From IMG/VR virus record IMGVR_UViG_3300028384_001023, positions 1-57,138 of that record: a stretch of 57,138 nucleotides of DNA; one strand, written 5' to 3'. Each line of letters begins with the position of its first letter. Positions within the stretch are counted from its first letter, which is position 1. Source of the stretch: a virus. This document shows positions 1-8,524 of this stretch, piece after piece. The notes below the pieces were generated by a model. The model saw nothing but the letters and a program-made list of their open reading frames with translations, had not been told where the DNA came from and did no database searches. A program made the translations under genes and the position numbers.

Positions 1-584
1 ATGGCATTAAGTATCCTAGCGTTACAACAATATTAAGCATCATCAATGAAGAAGCTATTCGGGCTTGGAAGGCTCGAGTAGGCGAAGATGAGGCTGCAAA
101 GATCGGTCATCGCGCGAGTAGCCGTGGTACTGCAGTGCATGCAATCATCGAAAGGTACTTAAAAAATGAAGATACAACAGACTATCTCCCACATATTAGG
201 CAAAGTCTTGAAAACTTGCGGCCAATTCTTGATCAATCTATCGGGAAAATCTTTGGCCTCGAAACTGCTCTTTATAGTCGCCATCTTGGGATGGCTGGTC
301 GTTGTGACTGTGTAGCGGAGTTTGACGGTGTACCATCAATCATCGATTTCAAAACGTCTCGCAGAGTCAAGAAGAAAGAAAATATTTCTAACTATTTTGC
401 TCAAATGTCCGCTTACGCGATCATGTTTGAAGAACGCACTGGGATGCCTATCACGAATACGGTAATCATCATGGATGTCGATGATAACGAACCTATGGTA
501 TTCAAAGAACATCGTGACAACTACGTAGATCTCTTACTTGAGACCAAAGCAGAATACGATAGACGAAAACTTTTTTCACATTAA
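1..584 (+). CDS. PD-(D/E)XK exonuclease, 5' end outside window
   Basis: An open frame (codons in phase with position 3) runs from the window edge to the TAA at 582-584. The visible part begins GIKYPSVTTIL and continues through a conserved RGTAVH segment. The nuclease core is GRCD, about 20 residues further on an IIDFKTS strand (the D-x-K of the PD-(D/E)XK fold), and then a conserved QMSAYA helix. This layout is typical of the Cas4/RecB-like exonucleases of marine T4-like phages, probably acting in DNA replication, recombination or host DNA breakdown. An ATG at 135 lies inside the conserved domain and is unlikely to be the true start. The N-terminus is missing, so total length is unknown. Fold assignment is fairly secure; the biological role is inferred. 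Confidence 0.75.
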   Translation, partial: GIKYPSVTTILSIINEEAIRAWKARVGEDEAAKIGHRASSRGTAVHAIIERYLKNEDTTDYLPHIRQSLENLRPILDQSIGKIFGLETALYSRHLGMAGRCDCVAEFDGVPSIIDFKTSRRVKKKENISNYFAQMSAYAIMFEERTGMPITNTVIIMDVDDNEPMVFKEHRDNYVDLLLETKAEYDRRKLFSH

Positions 585-597
585 TTAAAAAAAACTG

Positions 598-626
598 TTT
601 ACATTCTCCCTCTATTATGGTATAAT
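598..626 (+). promoter_or_regulatory. Sigma70-like phage promoter, copy 1
   Basis: TTTACA (598-603), a 17-base spacer ending TGG, then TATAAT (621-626). An A-rich tract (587-594) precedes the -35 box, like an UP element. The sequence after the -10 box (AGATCTATAAT) is shared with copies at 10440 and 18317. It drives the 655 gene cluster. Confidence 0.8.
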
Positions 627-654
627 AGATCTATAATAAAGAAGGAGCTATATT

Positions 655-840
655 ATGAGATACGAAGTTGAAATCTTAGAAGCACAAGAATTTGCTTGTG
701 AATATTACAATATCCCACGTCAAGAATTTGTAGAAAAAGCTGCAATACGCTATCCATCAATTAAGCGTCAAGCACAGTTATTTTTGTATGCAGTAAAAGC
801 ATATGATCAAATACAAGAAGATATGCGGGAGATTGCGTAA
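655..840 (+). CDS. Small hypothetical protein, 61 aa
   Basis: First gene after the promoter at 598-626, with a good ribosome site (AAGGAGC) about 8 bases before its ATG. The product is soluble and helical, rich in Glu, Gln and Tyr, without a recognisable motif. Its stop overlaps the next ATG by one base (TAATG), so the two are translationally coupled. I do not recognise the family. The position suggests an early phage protein of unknown role. Confidence 0.7.
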   Translation: MRYEVEILEAQEFACEYYNIPRQEFVEKAAIRYPSIKRQAQLFLYAVKAYDQIQEDMREIA

Positions 841-1004
841 TGAGAAATACTTATCCTTACAAATACGGTGAATTGAAAGTAGCTGCTGATATGCTTGCTA
901 AGATGATTAACGGTATGCCATCAATCACCTCTAAAAACCCTCACATTGCTGCACAAGCAAAGATGCTAGAAGATTTAATCAAACAACAAGAGGAGCGTAT
1001 ATGA
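840..1004 (+). CDS. Small hypothetical protein, 54 aa
   Basis: ATG at 840-842 overlaps the previous stop (TAATG), and its own TGA overlaps the ATG of the nucleotidase gene (ATGA at 1001-1004). The product starts MRNTYPYKYG and continues as a predicted helix with Met, Ala and Lys, ending KQQEERI. The tight overlap on both sides and the AGGAG near its 3' end, which serves the next gene, support real coding. No function recognised. Confidence 0.65.
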   Translation: MRNTYPYKYGELKVAADMLAKMINGMPSITSKNPHIAAQAKMLEDLIKQQEERI

Positions 1005-1522
1005 TTTATTTAGATATGGACGGTGTGATTGCAGATTTCTTTGGTGGTATCGAACGTAAGTTTGGTATCGATCATTGGAAAGAACTTGACTTCAAAGAAC
1101 AGGTATTTGCACAATTGAAATACACCGATTTCTTTTATCGGTTACCACCTTTTGATACTTCAGACGAGTTAGTCAGACAAGTAAAGCTACTTGCTCGGGA
1201 AAACGACATTGATTGGGGTATCTGTTCGTCTCCTTTACGTGGTGATGATCATAACTCAGCATATTGGAAACGCCAATGGCTACAGTTGTTTGATTATATG
1301 CCAAAGGTACATAATTGTATCTTTACTTCAAACAAGCATAAGTATGCGTGGTCTGAGATCGATCGTAAACCAAACATTCTCATTGATGATAAGCCTGAAA
1401 ATATCATGAGATGGGAAAATAAAGGTGGTCTAGGTATTCGCTATCAAGCAAACGAAGATGACTTCGAAGAGTATCTAGTTCCTGAATTGTTAGAAGCACT
1501 TGATATAAGGAGACAACATTGA
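1001..1522 (+). CDS. HAD-superfamily 5'(3')-deoxyribonucleotidase-like phosphatase
   Basis: A 173-residue protein opening MIYLDMDGVIADF, the HAD motif I DxDGV with nucleophile Asp5 and acid Asp7. Motif II may be ICSSP (about residue 74), a Lys-containing stretch lies near TSNKHKYA, and motif III/IV is ILIDDKPEN (about 127). Size and motifs fit the small 5' deoxyribonucleotidases of phages, which dephosphorylate (d)NMPs. A role in nucleotide-pool handling during replication is inferred. It overlaps both neighbours by four bases in one operon. An AGGAG site precedes the start. Confidence 0.75.
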   Translation: MIYLDMDGVIADFFGGIERKFGIDHWKELDFKEQVFAQLKYTDFFYRLPPFDTSDELVRQVKLLARENDIDWGICSSPLRGDDHNSAYWKRQWLQLFDYMPKVHNCIFTSNKHKYAWSEIDRKPNILIDDKPENIMRWENKGGLGIRYQANEDDFEEYLVPELLEALDIRRQH

Positions 1523-1752
1523 TTACTATTTTAAATCTACGTACTGAGTTCGAGGATATCACTGCAGATTATAATATGTCTGTGACTGGTTCTAATATAG
1601 ATACTATTGATTGGTTCATAGAGAATGGTCATAGATCAAACTCTCTTCGTAATGGTTTTGTGAGAGCTAAAGAAATAGCAACCATTATAAAGGAGTACTA
1701 CAATGGCTGCACAGAAGAAACTCGAAGCTGGGAGTCATTACGAACACTTTGA
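1519..1752 (+). CDS. Hypothetical protein, 77 aa
   Basis: Starts at TTG 1519, overlapping the nucleotidase stop, with AAGGAGA upstream. The product contains TADYNMSVTGSNIDT and a helical C-terminal part. It ends 50 bases inside the next gene, which is read in another frame. No family recognised. The overlapping 3' part may be dispensable, so the reading frame is moderately supported. Confidence 0.5.
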   Translation: MITILNLRTEFEDITADYNMSVTGSNIDTIDWFIENGHRSNSLRNGFVRAKEIATIIKEYYNGCTEETRSWESLRTL

Positions 1753-2041
1753 CAAGGACGGAGACGGAATCGTTAGCGATGAAGAATTTGCCCTTGAAAG
1801 AGAGATGATGAGAGCAGATAACGAAGATAAGAAAGAAGATCAAATCCGCCGAATGGCGTGGTTTGCTTTATGGGGTATGCTATTATATCCTGTTGGTATA
1901 TTCGCGGCTGACATGGTAGGATACGAATCTTCGGGTCAGTTACTAGCAGATATTGCACCTACTTATTTTATGTCGATATCTGTATTAGTTGGTGCATTTT
2001 TTGGAGCTCAGGCTTATACAAAAACAAAAACTGGAAAGTAA
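1703..2041 (+). CDS. EF-hand membrane protein, 112 aa
   Basis: Residues about 14-29 form one canonical EF-hand loop, DKDGDGIVSDEEF, with acidic ligands at positions 1, 3, 5 and 12. A charged linker follows, then two hydrophobic segments (about 53-72 and 83-104) that look like membrane helices, and a short basic tail. This suggests a calcium-sensing or calcium-binding protein anchored in the inner membrane. The start is an ATG after AAGGAG at 1690. Single EF-hand plus two TM proteins recur in marine T4-like phages as unknowns; a role in lysis timing or membrane remodelling would be a guess. Confidence 0.7.
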   Translation: MAAQKKLEAGSHYEHFDKDGDGIVSDEEFALEREMMRADNEDKKEDQIRRMAWFALWGMLLYPVGIFAADMVGYESSGQLLADIAPTYFMSISVLVGAFFGAQAYTKTKTGK

Positions 2042-2755
2042 ATGAATATTTCTACGTTATGTCCTACTTGGCAAAGACCTCGTAGTTGTGAGTTGATGAT
2101 ACAAAGTTGGCTAACTAATACAAAAAACTCAGAGCTACATATTTACGTGCAAGATGGTGATCCATGTCATGATGAATATGTAGCTCTGAGTACTCAGTAC
2201 CCGCAATTAAAATGGACTTTTGGACCTCGTCATACGACTGGAGTTTTATGGAATAAACTCTATGGTTCCGCACGTGCAGATATCATACATTTAGGTAGCG
2301 ATGATCTCAACTTTCGGACGAAAGATTGGGACGAAAAGGTTTCTAAAATAGTAAACGAACACTTCCCTGACGAAGTCTATAATATCTCACTATGGGAAGG
2401 AAACTCTGATAAGCATCAAGGCATGATGTGTCGTCATCCTATCGTATCTCGAAAGATGATCGAACGACTAGGATATTTCTTTCCTCCATTCTTTATTCAT
2501 TATAATGTTGATTGCTGGTGGGCAGACATAACCAAGGCCATAGGACGTTTCGCTATCGTAAGAGATATCGTAGTTGGTCATGTGAGAGAGAACGCAACTG
2601 AAGAAAATGATTGGCGTGAAGAACACAAGACATCTGCAGAAGCAAATCGAAACGATAATCTATGGGCTCATAGAGACAAATATGTGATGCGTACAAGTAT
2701 TAATAGATATAAGAATATGGATATTAAAGCATTAAGGAAAATGATTGACAAATGA
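2042..2755 (+). CDS. Glycosyltransferase family 2-like protein
   Basis: Begins MNISTLCPTWQRP, the usual first strand of a GT-A fold, and has a metal-site-like acidic motif HLGSDDLNF (about residues 82-90). A second conserved patch, IHYNVDCWWADI, lies in the acceptor half. The 237-residue length fits a minimal GT-A domain. It would transfer a sugar from a nucleotide donor; donor and acceptor are unknown. First gene of a + strand modification island, starting one base after the previous stop and overlapping the epimerase by four bases. Confidence 0.7.
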   Translation: MNISTLCPTWQRPRSCELMIQSWLTNTKNSELHIYVQDGDPCHDEYVALSTQYPQLKWTFGPRHTTGVLWNKLYGSARADIIHLGSDDLNFRTKDWDEKVSKIVNEHFPDEVYNISLWEGNSDKHQGMMCRHPIVSRKMIERLGYFFPPFFIHYNVDCWWADITKAIGRFAIVRDIVVGHVRENATEENDWREEHKTSAEANRNDNLWAHRDKYVMRTSINRYKNMDIKALRKMIDK

Positions 2756-3753
2756 AGATTTTTATAACTGGAATAGCTGGATTTCTTGGTAGTCATTTAG
2801 CTGATAGGTTTATTGAGCTTGGTCATGATGTAGTTGGAAACGATAATCTGATTGGAGGTTATGAAGATAACGTCAATCGCAAGGCTACATTATACAAAGT
2901 AGATTGTTGTGATCATGAGAGGATGAGAGACATCTTAGAAGGTGTCGATATTGTAGTACATGCTGCAGCTACAGCACATGAAGGTCTAAGTGTTTTTAGT
3001 CCTGATTTTATCACAAAAAATATATTTCAAGCAACAGTGTCTACAGTAAGCGCAGCTATCGCAAACGATGTAAAGCGATTTGTATTCTGTACTTCAATGG
3101 CCCGATACGGTGACCAACAAGTGCCGTTTCATGAAGACATGTCTCCTATGCCTGTTGATCCATACGGTATTGCTAAAGTAGCATCTGAACAAGTGTTGAA
3201 GTGTTTGGCCGAAACTCATGGTATGGAATGGAACATTGCTGTGCCACATAATATCGTTGGTCCTCGACAAAGATACGACGATCCATTTCGAAATGTGATG
3301 AGTATCATGATCAATCGAAACTTACAAGGTAAACCATCGATCATTTATGGTGACGGCATGCAAACACGTTGTTTTTCCTATGTAGATGATTGTACTGCAT
3401 GTTTAGAAAAGATGGCTTTAAATCCAGATATTACGAGTCAGATCATTAACATTGGGCCTGATGAAGGTACTATCACGATCAAAGAACTCGCTGAACTCGT
3501 TGCTGCTGAGACAGGATGTAATCAACAACCACAACATATGCCAGATAGACCACGAGAAGTTAAGCATGCGATGTGTTCATCGGATAAAGCACGTGATTTA
3601 CTCGACTATCAAACTACAGTAGATGTCCGTACCTCTGTCTCTCGAACTACAGAATATATAAGAAGTAGAGGTTGGCGAAAGTTTGATTATACATTCCCTA
3701 TTGAAATCGTCAACGAAAAAACACCGAAGACTTGGAAAGATAGGTTAATGTAA
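2752..3753 (+). CDS. NAD-dependent sugar epimerase/dehydratase (extended SDR)
   Basis: A 333-residue extended short-chain dehydrogenase. The nucleotide-binding motif GIAGFLG is at residues 7-13, Thr/Ser of the active site at about 114-115, and the catalytic YxxxK at Tyr138/Lys142 (PYGIAK). The C-terminal half keeps GDGMQTRCFSYVDD, typical of UDP- or GDP-sugar 4-epimerases and dehydratases. It should interconvert a nucleotide sugar in the cytoplasm and so feed the neighbouring transferases. Substrate cannot be told from sequence. It overlaps the genes on both sides by 1-4 bases. Confidence 0.85.
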   Translation: MKIFITGIAGFLGSHLADRFIELGHDVVGNDNLIGGYEDNVNRKATLYKVDCCDHERMRDILEGVDIVVHAAATAHEGLSVFSPDFITKNIFQATVSTVSAAIANDVKRFVFCTSMARYGDQQVPFHEDMSPMPVDPYGIAKVASEQVLKCLAETHGMEWNIAVPHNIVGPRQRYDDPFRNVMSIMINRNLQGKPSIIYGDGMQTRCFSYVDDCTACLEKMALNPDITSQIINIGPDEGTITIKELAELVAAETGCNQQPQHMPDRPREVKHAMCSSDKARDLLDYQTTVDVRTSVSRTTEYIRSRGWRKFDYTFPIEIVNEKTPKTWKDRLM

Positions 3754-4331
3754 TGACAACAAGAGTTGAAATGCTAAAAGGTTTCCCACGTGGAATGACA
3801 GTATGTGAAGCTGGTACAAGGACTTGTGATTATACAAAATACATGGCTGGTAAATGGTTAGATGCGAAGAAAGTATGGATGATAGATTACCAAGATGAGA
3901 AGGTAAATCAAAACTTTGCAAAGGTCCACGAGAAATGTCAATTTATTCAAGGAAGATTTGACGAAGTAATACCACAAATCGGTGAGATCGATATGGTGTA
4001 TATTGATGGTTGGCATTCTTATGAAGATGTATCTCGAGATCTTCGTGATTTTGATCCTATTACAAAAAGGTATTTTGCTGGTCATGACTGGATTCCAGAA
4101 GATGCACCAATGGATTTTCATAATCCAAAGAAACATAAGTTTGAAGTAAGACAGGCAGTAACTGATTGGTTAGAAGAGACAGGCTACTATCTAACGTTTG
4201 TGACTGACGATCTTAGCAATAGACAACATGACCCTGACGCTAAAGGCGGTCAAAAACCTCTATACTCTTGGGTAGTTTCGAAGACTGAAGAAGACCGTGA
4301 TTTATTTTTGGAGAATTTAAATGCCACTTGA
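3753..4331 (+). CDS. Class I SAM-dependent methyltransferase-like protein (1)
   Basis: 192 residues with a Rossmann-like start MTVCEAGTRTCDYT (motif I region, residues 15-28), an acidic end of strand 2 (MIDYQDEK), then EIDMVYIDGWHSYEDV, the D-G-x-H pattern of FkbM/TylF-like or macrocin-type O-methyltransferases. It probably methylates a sugar or lipid-linked acceptor; this is inferred from the island context. It overlaps the previous gene by one base and the next, also a methyltransferase, by 11 bases. Confidence 0.6.
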   Translation: MTTRVEMLKGFPRGMTVCEAGTRTCDYTKYMAGKWLDAKKVWMIDYQDEKVNQNFAKVHEKCQFIQGRFDEVIPQIGEIDMVYIDGWHSYEDVSRDLRDFDPITKRYFAGHDWIPEDAPMDFHNPKKHKFEVRQAVTDWLEETGYYLTFVTDDLSNRQHDPDAKGGQKPLYSWVVSKTEEDRDLFLENLNAT

Positions 4332-4857
4332 TACACTTGATGTAATTTATAATAGGAATAAAACACCTAAGATTGGTTGGGGTGATAAAGGTACATTTCA
4401 TAGTTATATTGGTTACTATGCAGCAACATTTGAAGAATTCCGCGAAAGCGCAAAAAATGTACTTGAAATCGGTGTTAAAGGCGGACATTCTCTTAATATG
4501 TGGAAACAGTATTTCACTAATGCACATGTAATTGGAGTCGATATTAAACAACGTGATACTGTCTGCCCTACATGTCAAGTCATTTGGGGAGATGCTACGC
4601 TAAAAGAAACATTTACAAATGTACCAAAACTTGATATAATTATAGATGATGGTTCACATGATATCGAACATCAAATTAAATCTTTTGAGATCTTATGGCC
4701 TAAACTGAAAAAAGGTGGAGTCTATATCATTGAAGATGTTCAAGATATTGATTCAACTCAGGACAGATTAATGGCACTCGATGAGTCTGCTGTTTTACAT
4801 GACTTCAGAAAATTTCTTGGCAGATACGATGACGTGGTAGTTGAGTATAGAAAATGA
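4321..4857 (+). CDS. Class I SAM-dependent methyltransferase-like protein (2)
   Basis: 178 residues. Motif I VLEIGVKGGHSL (about 47-58), GVDI at strand 2, IIIDDGSHDIEHQ (about 103-115) and GGVYIIEDVQ at strand 5. This matches the MycE/cephalosporin-hydroxylase-like methyltransferase group, which acts on sugar hydroxyls in antibiotic pathways. The D-D-G-S-H motif is like that of its upstream neighbour, so the two may be distant paralogues. Likely role: O-methylation of a sugar built by this island (inference). Confidence 0.7.
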   Translation: MPLDTLDVIYNRNKTPKIGWGDKGTFHSYIGYYAATFEEFRESAKNVLEIGVKGGHSLNMWKQYFTNAHVIGVDIKQRDTVCPTCQVIWGDATLKETFTNVPKLDIIIDDGSHDIEHQIKSFEILWPKLKKGGVYIIEDVQDIDSTQDRLMALDESAVLHDFRKFLGRYDDVVVEYRK

Positions 4858-5636
4858 AAAGAATGATATATCAGGTGTATGTTGGTAAGAGACGTCGTCT
4901 CTATGACCATTGTACACAATCGGTAAAGCAGTATTGTGATGAACATGGAATCGACCATGTAGTCCAACGTTCACCAATCCTGATGATTAAACCAGATCCT
5001 TTCATGACGAATAGACATCCTCGAGCCACAGAGCCTCTTGGATGTTTACCTATCTTTGAAAAGGAATGTGCGTTTGCTCATTGGCCAAAATATGATCAGA
5101 TCGCTATCATAGATTCAGACATTTGGATTAGACCAGGTGCACCAAATATCTTTGATGAGTTAGGTACTGAAGATTTTGCTGGAGTGGTCGAAAGACAAAT
5201 GCCTCTCACAAAACAACACCGCAGATCAGTTGATAACTATGCTCAAGCTCAATATAGATCACTACGCGATGTTGAATGGAATTGGGAAAAAGGTAATGGT
5301 GCTGACTATATCAATATGGGCATGATGCTAATGAATAAATCCTTTGAGAAATACTTAAAAGGACAAACACCTCATCAGTTCCTTAAAAGACAGGAGTTCA
5401 AGCCTTTTATTGATGGTGCTGGAGATTGGAAGTGGTCGACCGATCAAACACTTTTAAACTGGTGGATTCGTAAAGAGCGAATGAAGATCAAACAGCTTGA
5501 CTGGAAATGGAATGCTCTTTATACCGCAATGGATAATAAGATGATCAAAAGTGCGCACTTTGTACATTTCTTTAAACAACAAAGTCTACCTCATAATGGT
5601 GAAAACATCGAAGAGTTAATGAAACTGGTAGGGTAA
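4854..5636 (+). CDS. Glycosyltransferase-like protein, tandem copy A
   Basis: 260 residues with a GT-A style DxD in IAIIDSDIWI (about residue 83), the conserved start IYQVYVGKR, IKPDPF, LPIFEKE, and STDQTLLNWW near the C-terminal third, ending with a SAHFVHFF motif. It is clearly paralogous to the next gene (same motifs in the same order), so the pair arose by tandem duplication. Expected to add sugars in the cytoplasm; acceptor unknown. It overlaps the preceding gene by four bases. Confidence 0.7.
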   Translation: MKRMIYQVYVGKRRRLYDHCTQSVKQYCDEHGIDHVVQRSPILMIKPDPFMTNRHPRATEPLGCLPIFEKECAFAHWPKYDQIAIIDSDIWIRPGAPNIFDELGTEDFAGVVERQMPLTKQHRRSVDNYAQAQYRSLRDVEWNWEKGNGADYINMGMMLMNKSFEKYLKGQTPHQFLKRQEFKPFIDGAGDWKWSTDQTLLNWWIRKERMKIKQLDWKWNALYTAMDNKMIKSAHFVHFFKQQSLPHNGENIEELMKLVG

Positions 5637-5637
5637 A

Positions 5638-6426
5638 TTGAAAAAATTAATATATCAAGTATATACTGGAGATCGCAGTAAATTATATAATCACTGTACT
5701 AAGTCTGTACGTAGATATGCAGATCGTATTGGTGCAGATTATAAAGTACAACGATTACCTATCTTAAACATTAAACCAGACCCGTTCAGGACGAATAGAA
5801 CTGGAAAAGCTGGTGGATGGGCAAAACATGGTTATATGCCTATCTTCGAGAAAGAGAATGTCTTTAATGAGTTTGATAACTATGATATGTGTTGTGTGAT
5901 TGACTCTGACGTTTACGTAAGAGAAGATGCTCCTGATATATTCGATGAATTAAACGGTGAAGCAGTTGGTAGTGTTTATGAATGTGATTTGCCAATCGGT
6001 AAAGAATACAGAGATAAGATCAGAGGATATTCATTCAATATAGTAAATGGTCTGGATGTAAAATGGCCAAAGACCGATGACAGAAGAGGATATGACTTCT
6101 TCAATTCTGGTGTTATGCTTTATGATTCAAAAAAGATGAAAGAGGTACTAAACGGCATGGGCCCAAGAGAGTTTCTAGAACAGCCCATGTTAAAAGATTT
6201 TATTGATGGAGTTGGCTCTCTTCGATGGCAGTCAGATCAGATGACTCTTAACTATTGGTTCTTAAAGAAAAAAGTAAAAGTAAATAGGATGGATTGGAAA
6301 TGGAATGCTCTCTTTTCTGCAGTAAATGAAGACAGAATCAAAGATGCATATTTCGTACATTTCTTTTTGAAAGATTATTTACCTGAAAAGGGCGAAGACG
6401 TAGAAGGTTTGATGAAACTAATATGA
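5638..6426 (+). CDS. Glycosyltransferase-like protein, tandem copy B
   Basis: 262 residues starting at TTG 5638, one base after the stop of copy A. Shared with copy A: IYQVYTGDR, INIKPDPFRTNR-like segment, MPIFEKE, CVIDSDVYV (DxD), FIDGVGSLRWQSDQ, and DWKWNALF followed by AYFVHFF. Divergence is substantial, so the duplication is not recent. Like its twin it is probably a GT-A sugar transferase, and the pair may add two successive sugars. Confidence 0.7.
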   Translation: MKKLIYQVYTGDRSKLYNHCTKSVRRYADRIGADYKVQRLPILNIKPDPFRTNRTGKAGGWAKHGYMPIFEKENVFNEFDNYDMCCVIDSDVYVREDAPDIFDELNGEAVGSVYECDLPIGKEYRDKIRGYSFNIVNGLDVKWPKTDDRRGYDFFNSGVMLYDSKKMKEVLNGMGPREFLEQPMLKDFIDGVGSLRWQSDQMTLNYWFLKKKVKVNRMDWKWNALFSAVNEDRIKDAYFVHFFLKDYLPEKGEDVEGLMKLI

Positions 6427-7136
6427 TTAATAATAAAAAACTCTTTATCCATATTCCTAAAAATGGTGGTATGACTATTCGCCATACTACAAGCATTCTA
6501 TACGACAAGATCATCGTGCCTAAACTTAATCTCCTAATTAACGGAGAGTATCAAGATGCATTTGTGAAAAAAATGAAACAAATGAAAAGGCCAAATATTC
6601 CTGCAGAGCATGCACGATGGCAAGATATGAGTGTGAGTTTACGTATGGCACACGATGCATTTGCTATTGTACGTAATCCATGGGATAGAGTAGTATCACG
6701 CTATATGTTTAAGGCATATCAAACTCCTGGTTATCTTGAAGAAGTTTCATTCGAACAGTTTATTGAAGAGCGTCATGAATACGAAGGTGAAGCTGGTGAC
6801 TATACTTGGCATTTGGCAATTAAGGGATGGTTTCCAGCAGCAGATTATGTCACTGATAAAAAAGGTAATCTTAAATGTGATATGATGAGATTTGGAAATA
6901 TGCACGAAGACGTAGCAAAATACTTCCAATTACCAGCATCAACGAAGTTTACTATTCGCAATGTGTCAAACGGTCAAAAAAATAACGATCGAAGTAAAGT
7001 AATAGATAGAAAACCATATCAAGAGTTTTATAACGATAAGACTATTCAAATCATTGCTGATCATTATAAAAAAGATATTGATCTATGGGGATTTGATTTT
7101 GACACAGAAGCACAAAAGAATTATTGGAATGTATAA
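6423..7136 (+). CDS. Sulfotransferase family protein
   Basis: 237 residues. The 5'-phosphosulfate-binding motif is FIHIPKNGGMTIR (about 8-20) and the 3'-phosphate-binding motif is FAIVRNPWDRVVSRYMF (about 80-96, with Arg84 and Ser92). Both match PAPS-dependent carbohydrate sulfotransferases of the Sulfotransfer_2 type. It would move sulfate from PAPS to a sugar hydroxyl; the donor must come from the host. Its place between glycosyltransferases suggests sulfated glycans on the virion or host surface. It overlaps the previous gene by four bases. Confidence 0.75.
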   Translation: MINNKKLFIHIPKNGGMTIRHTTSILYDKIIVPKLNLLINGEYQDAFVKKMKQMKRPNIPAEHARWQDMSVSLRMAHDAFAIVRNPWDRVVSRYMFKAYQTPGYLEEVSFEQFIEERHEYEGEAGDYTWHLAIKGWFPAADYVTDKKGNLKCDMMRFGNMHEDVAKYFQLPASTKFTIRNVSNGQKNNDRSKVIDRKPYQEFYNDKTIQIIADHYKKDIDLWGFDFDTEAQKNYWNV

Positions 7137-7834
7137 TGAAAGCATTTGTAATTACTGTACGTGGTCATAGACAAGATGAGATTCAATCAGACTTATGCTT
7201 AAGATCTATGGCAGAAACACCAGGCTGGGAACCTGATCAACTATACGGTTATACGGCAAAAGATAAAGACTTATTCGAAGGACGTTGGGGTTTTCCAATG
7301 ATTGAGAATGCTCGGCTACGGGCATTTGAGAAAGAAGATCTACATCGTTTTTTGACGAAGAAAGCCTGTTTCTATAATCACGTGAGACTATGGGAAAAGT
7401 GTATTGAACTAGACGAGCCGATCGCATTCATCGAATCTGACACGGTTTGTATTAGACCGTGGGAAGAACCAGAATGGGAAGAAGTACTCATACTGAATGT
7501 AGAATCTGCGATGTCAAATGAGAGAGGTCCTATCGGACCATCAGAACAGTTGCTAACAAAATATAGAGATGGTTTACAACCAGGAATTCATAGCTTTCAT
7601 AAAGCGCCGACTAAATATCATCGAGATAATCGTATGAAAGGTTATGCGCATAATCCAGGTAATGGTGCATATGCATTTACTCCAAAAGGTGCTAAACGGC
7701 TACTCGAAGCAGCAAAGAATGGTATAGATCAAGGAGATCTATTTGTGAACGCGTCTAATGTAAAGATGCAGTATGTATTTCCTTCATACTTTACTTTCAG
7801 TGGACCTAATTTAGGGTTAAGTCATGGCTTTTAA
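7136..7834 (+). CDS. GT25-like (LPS type) glycosyltransferase, copy 1
   Basis: 232 residues from the ATG at 7136, chosen over the in-frame ATG at 7124 because it overlaps the preceding stop (TAATG) and gives MKAFVITV, the same start as copy 3. Family features: ACFYNHVRLWEKC, IAFIESDTVC (the ExD of the GT25 family), and NGAYAFTPKGAKRLLEAA. GT25 enzymes transfer galactose or related sugars in LPS synthesis. First of three divergent GT25-like genes in a row. Confidence 0.7.
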   Translation: MKAFVITVRGHRQDEIQSDLCLRSMAETPGWEPDQLYGYTAKDKDLFEGRWGFPMIENARLRAFEKEDLHRFLTKKACFYNHVRLWEKCIELDEPIAFIESDTVCIRPWEEPEWEEVLILNVESAMSNERGPIGPSEQLLTKYRDGLQPGIHSFHKAPTKYHRDNRMKGYAHNPGNGAYAFTPKGAKRLLEAAKNGIDQGDLFVNASNVKMQYVFPSYFTFSGPNLGLSHGF

Positions 7835-8522
7835 AGCGCATATTATAACGATTAATAATCATGCAATATCTGAAGCCGCATCAGATGCATGTATCATGTC
7901 ACACGATCAAGTAAAGAATGACTTTGATATAGAAGTATATGATGCTGTAACTCCACCCAATACAGGAGATATGATAAACAAATATGGGCTGAAATGGAAT
8001 TATCCATGGGAAGGTGTAGAACTTGATATGGCTGCAGGTTTACGTAAGAGCGCTTATCGTACTGCCGATCCTTTAGCTCGTATCGCATGTGCATTATCAC
8101 ATTATGACTTATGGGTTCGATGTGCAGATTCAGAGCCAATGATGGTACTCGAACATGATGCTCGTTTCATGCATAAAGTGCCTTATGAAAAAATACTTGA
8201 TACAAATTTCAATATCGTAGGTATTAATGATCCAATCGGTGCTACACGAAGAGCACGACTCTTTGCCGAGAAGATACAAACCGCGAATAAATTTGTTACT
8301 CCTGTACCGAGTATTGATAACTTTGATGTTCCTCAAGGTTTAGCTGGAAACAGTGCATACATAATTAAACCAGCTGGAGCTAAAGCTTTAATTAAAGCTG
8401 TAAAAGACTATGGATTATGGCCGAATGATGCTATCATGTGTAAACAACTGATTAAGAGAATGGGTGTGACAAAGAAGTATTATACGGTCGTACAAGGATT
8501 ACCATCAACTACTACGGATTGA
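7824..8522 (+). CDS. GT25-like glycosyltransferase, copy 2
   Basis: 232 residues; MAFKAHIITI start, ACALSHYDLW (the conserved GCxxSH-like position), MMVLEHDARF (ExD) and NSAYIIKPAGAKALI near the end. Same module order as its neighbours, so a diverged paralogue. Overlaps copy 1 by 11 bases. Donor and acceptor unknown. Confidence 0.7.
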   Translation: MAFKAHIITINNHAISEAASDACIMSHDQVKNDFDIEVYDAVTPPNTGDMINKYGLKWNYPWEGVELDMAAGLRKSAYRTADPLARIACALSHYDLWVRCADSEPMMVLEHDARFMHKVPYEKILDTNFNIVGINDPIGATRRARLFAEKIQTANKFVTPVPSIDNFDVPQGLAGNSAYIIKPAGAKALIKAVKDYGLWPNDAIMCKQLIKRMGVTKKYYTVVQGLPSTTTD

Positions 8523-8524
8523 AC

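Noticed and set aside
7124-7135. Upstream ATG for the first GT25-like gene
   Set aside because: The ATG at 7136 overlaps the preceding stop and aligns with the MKAFVIT start of its paralogue.
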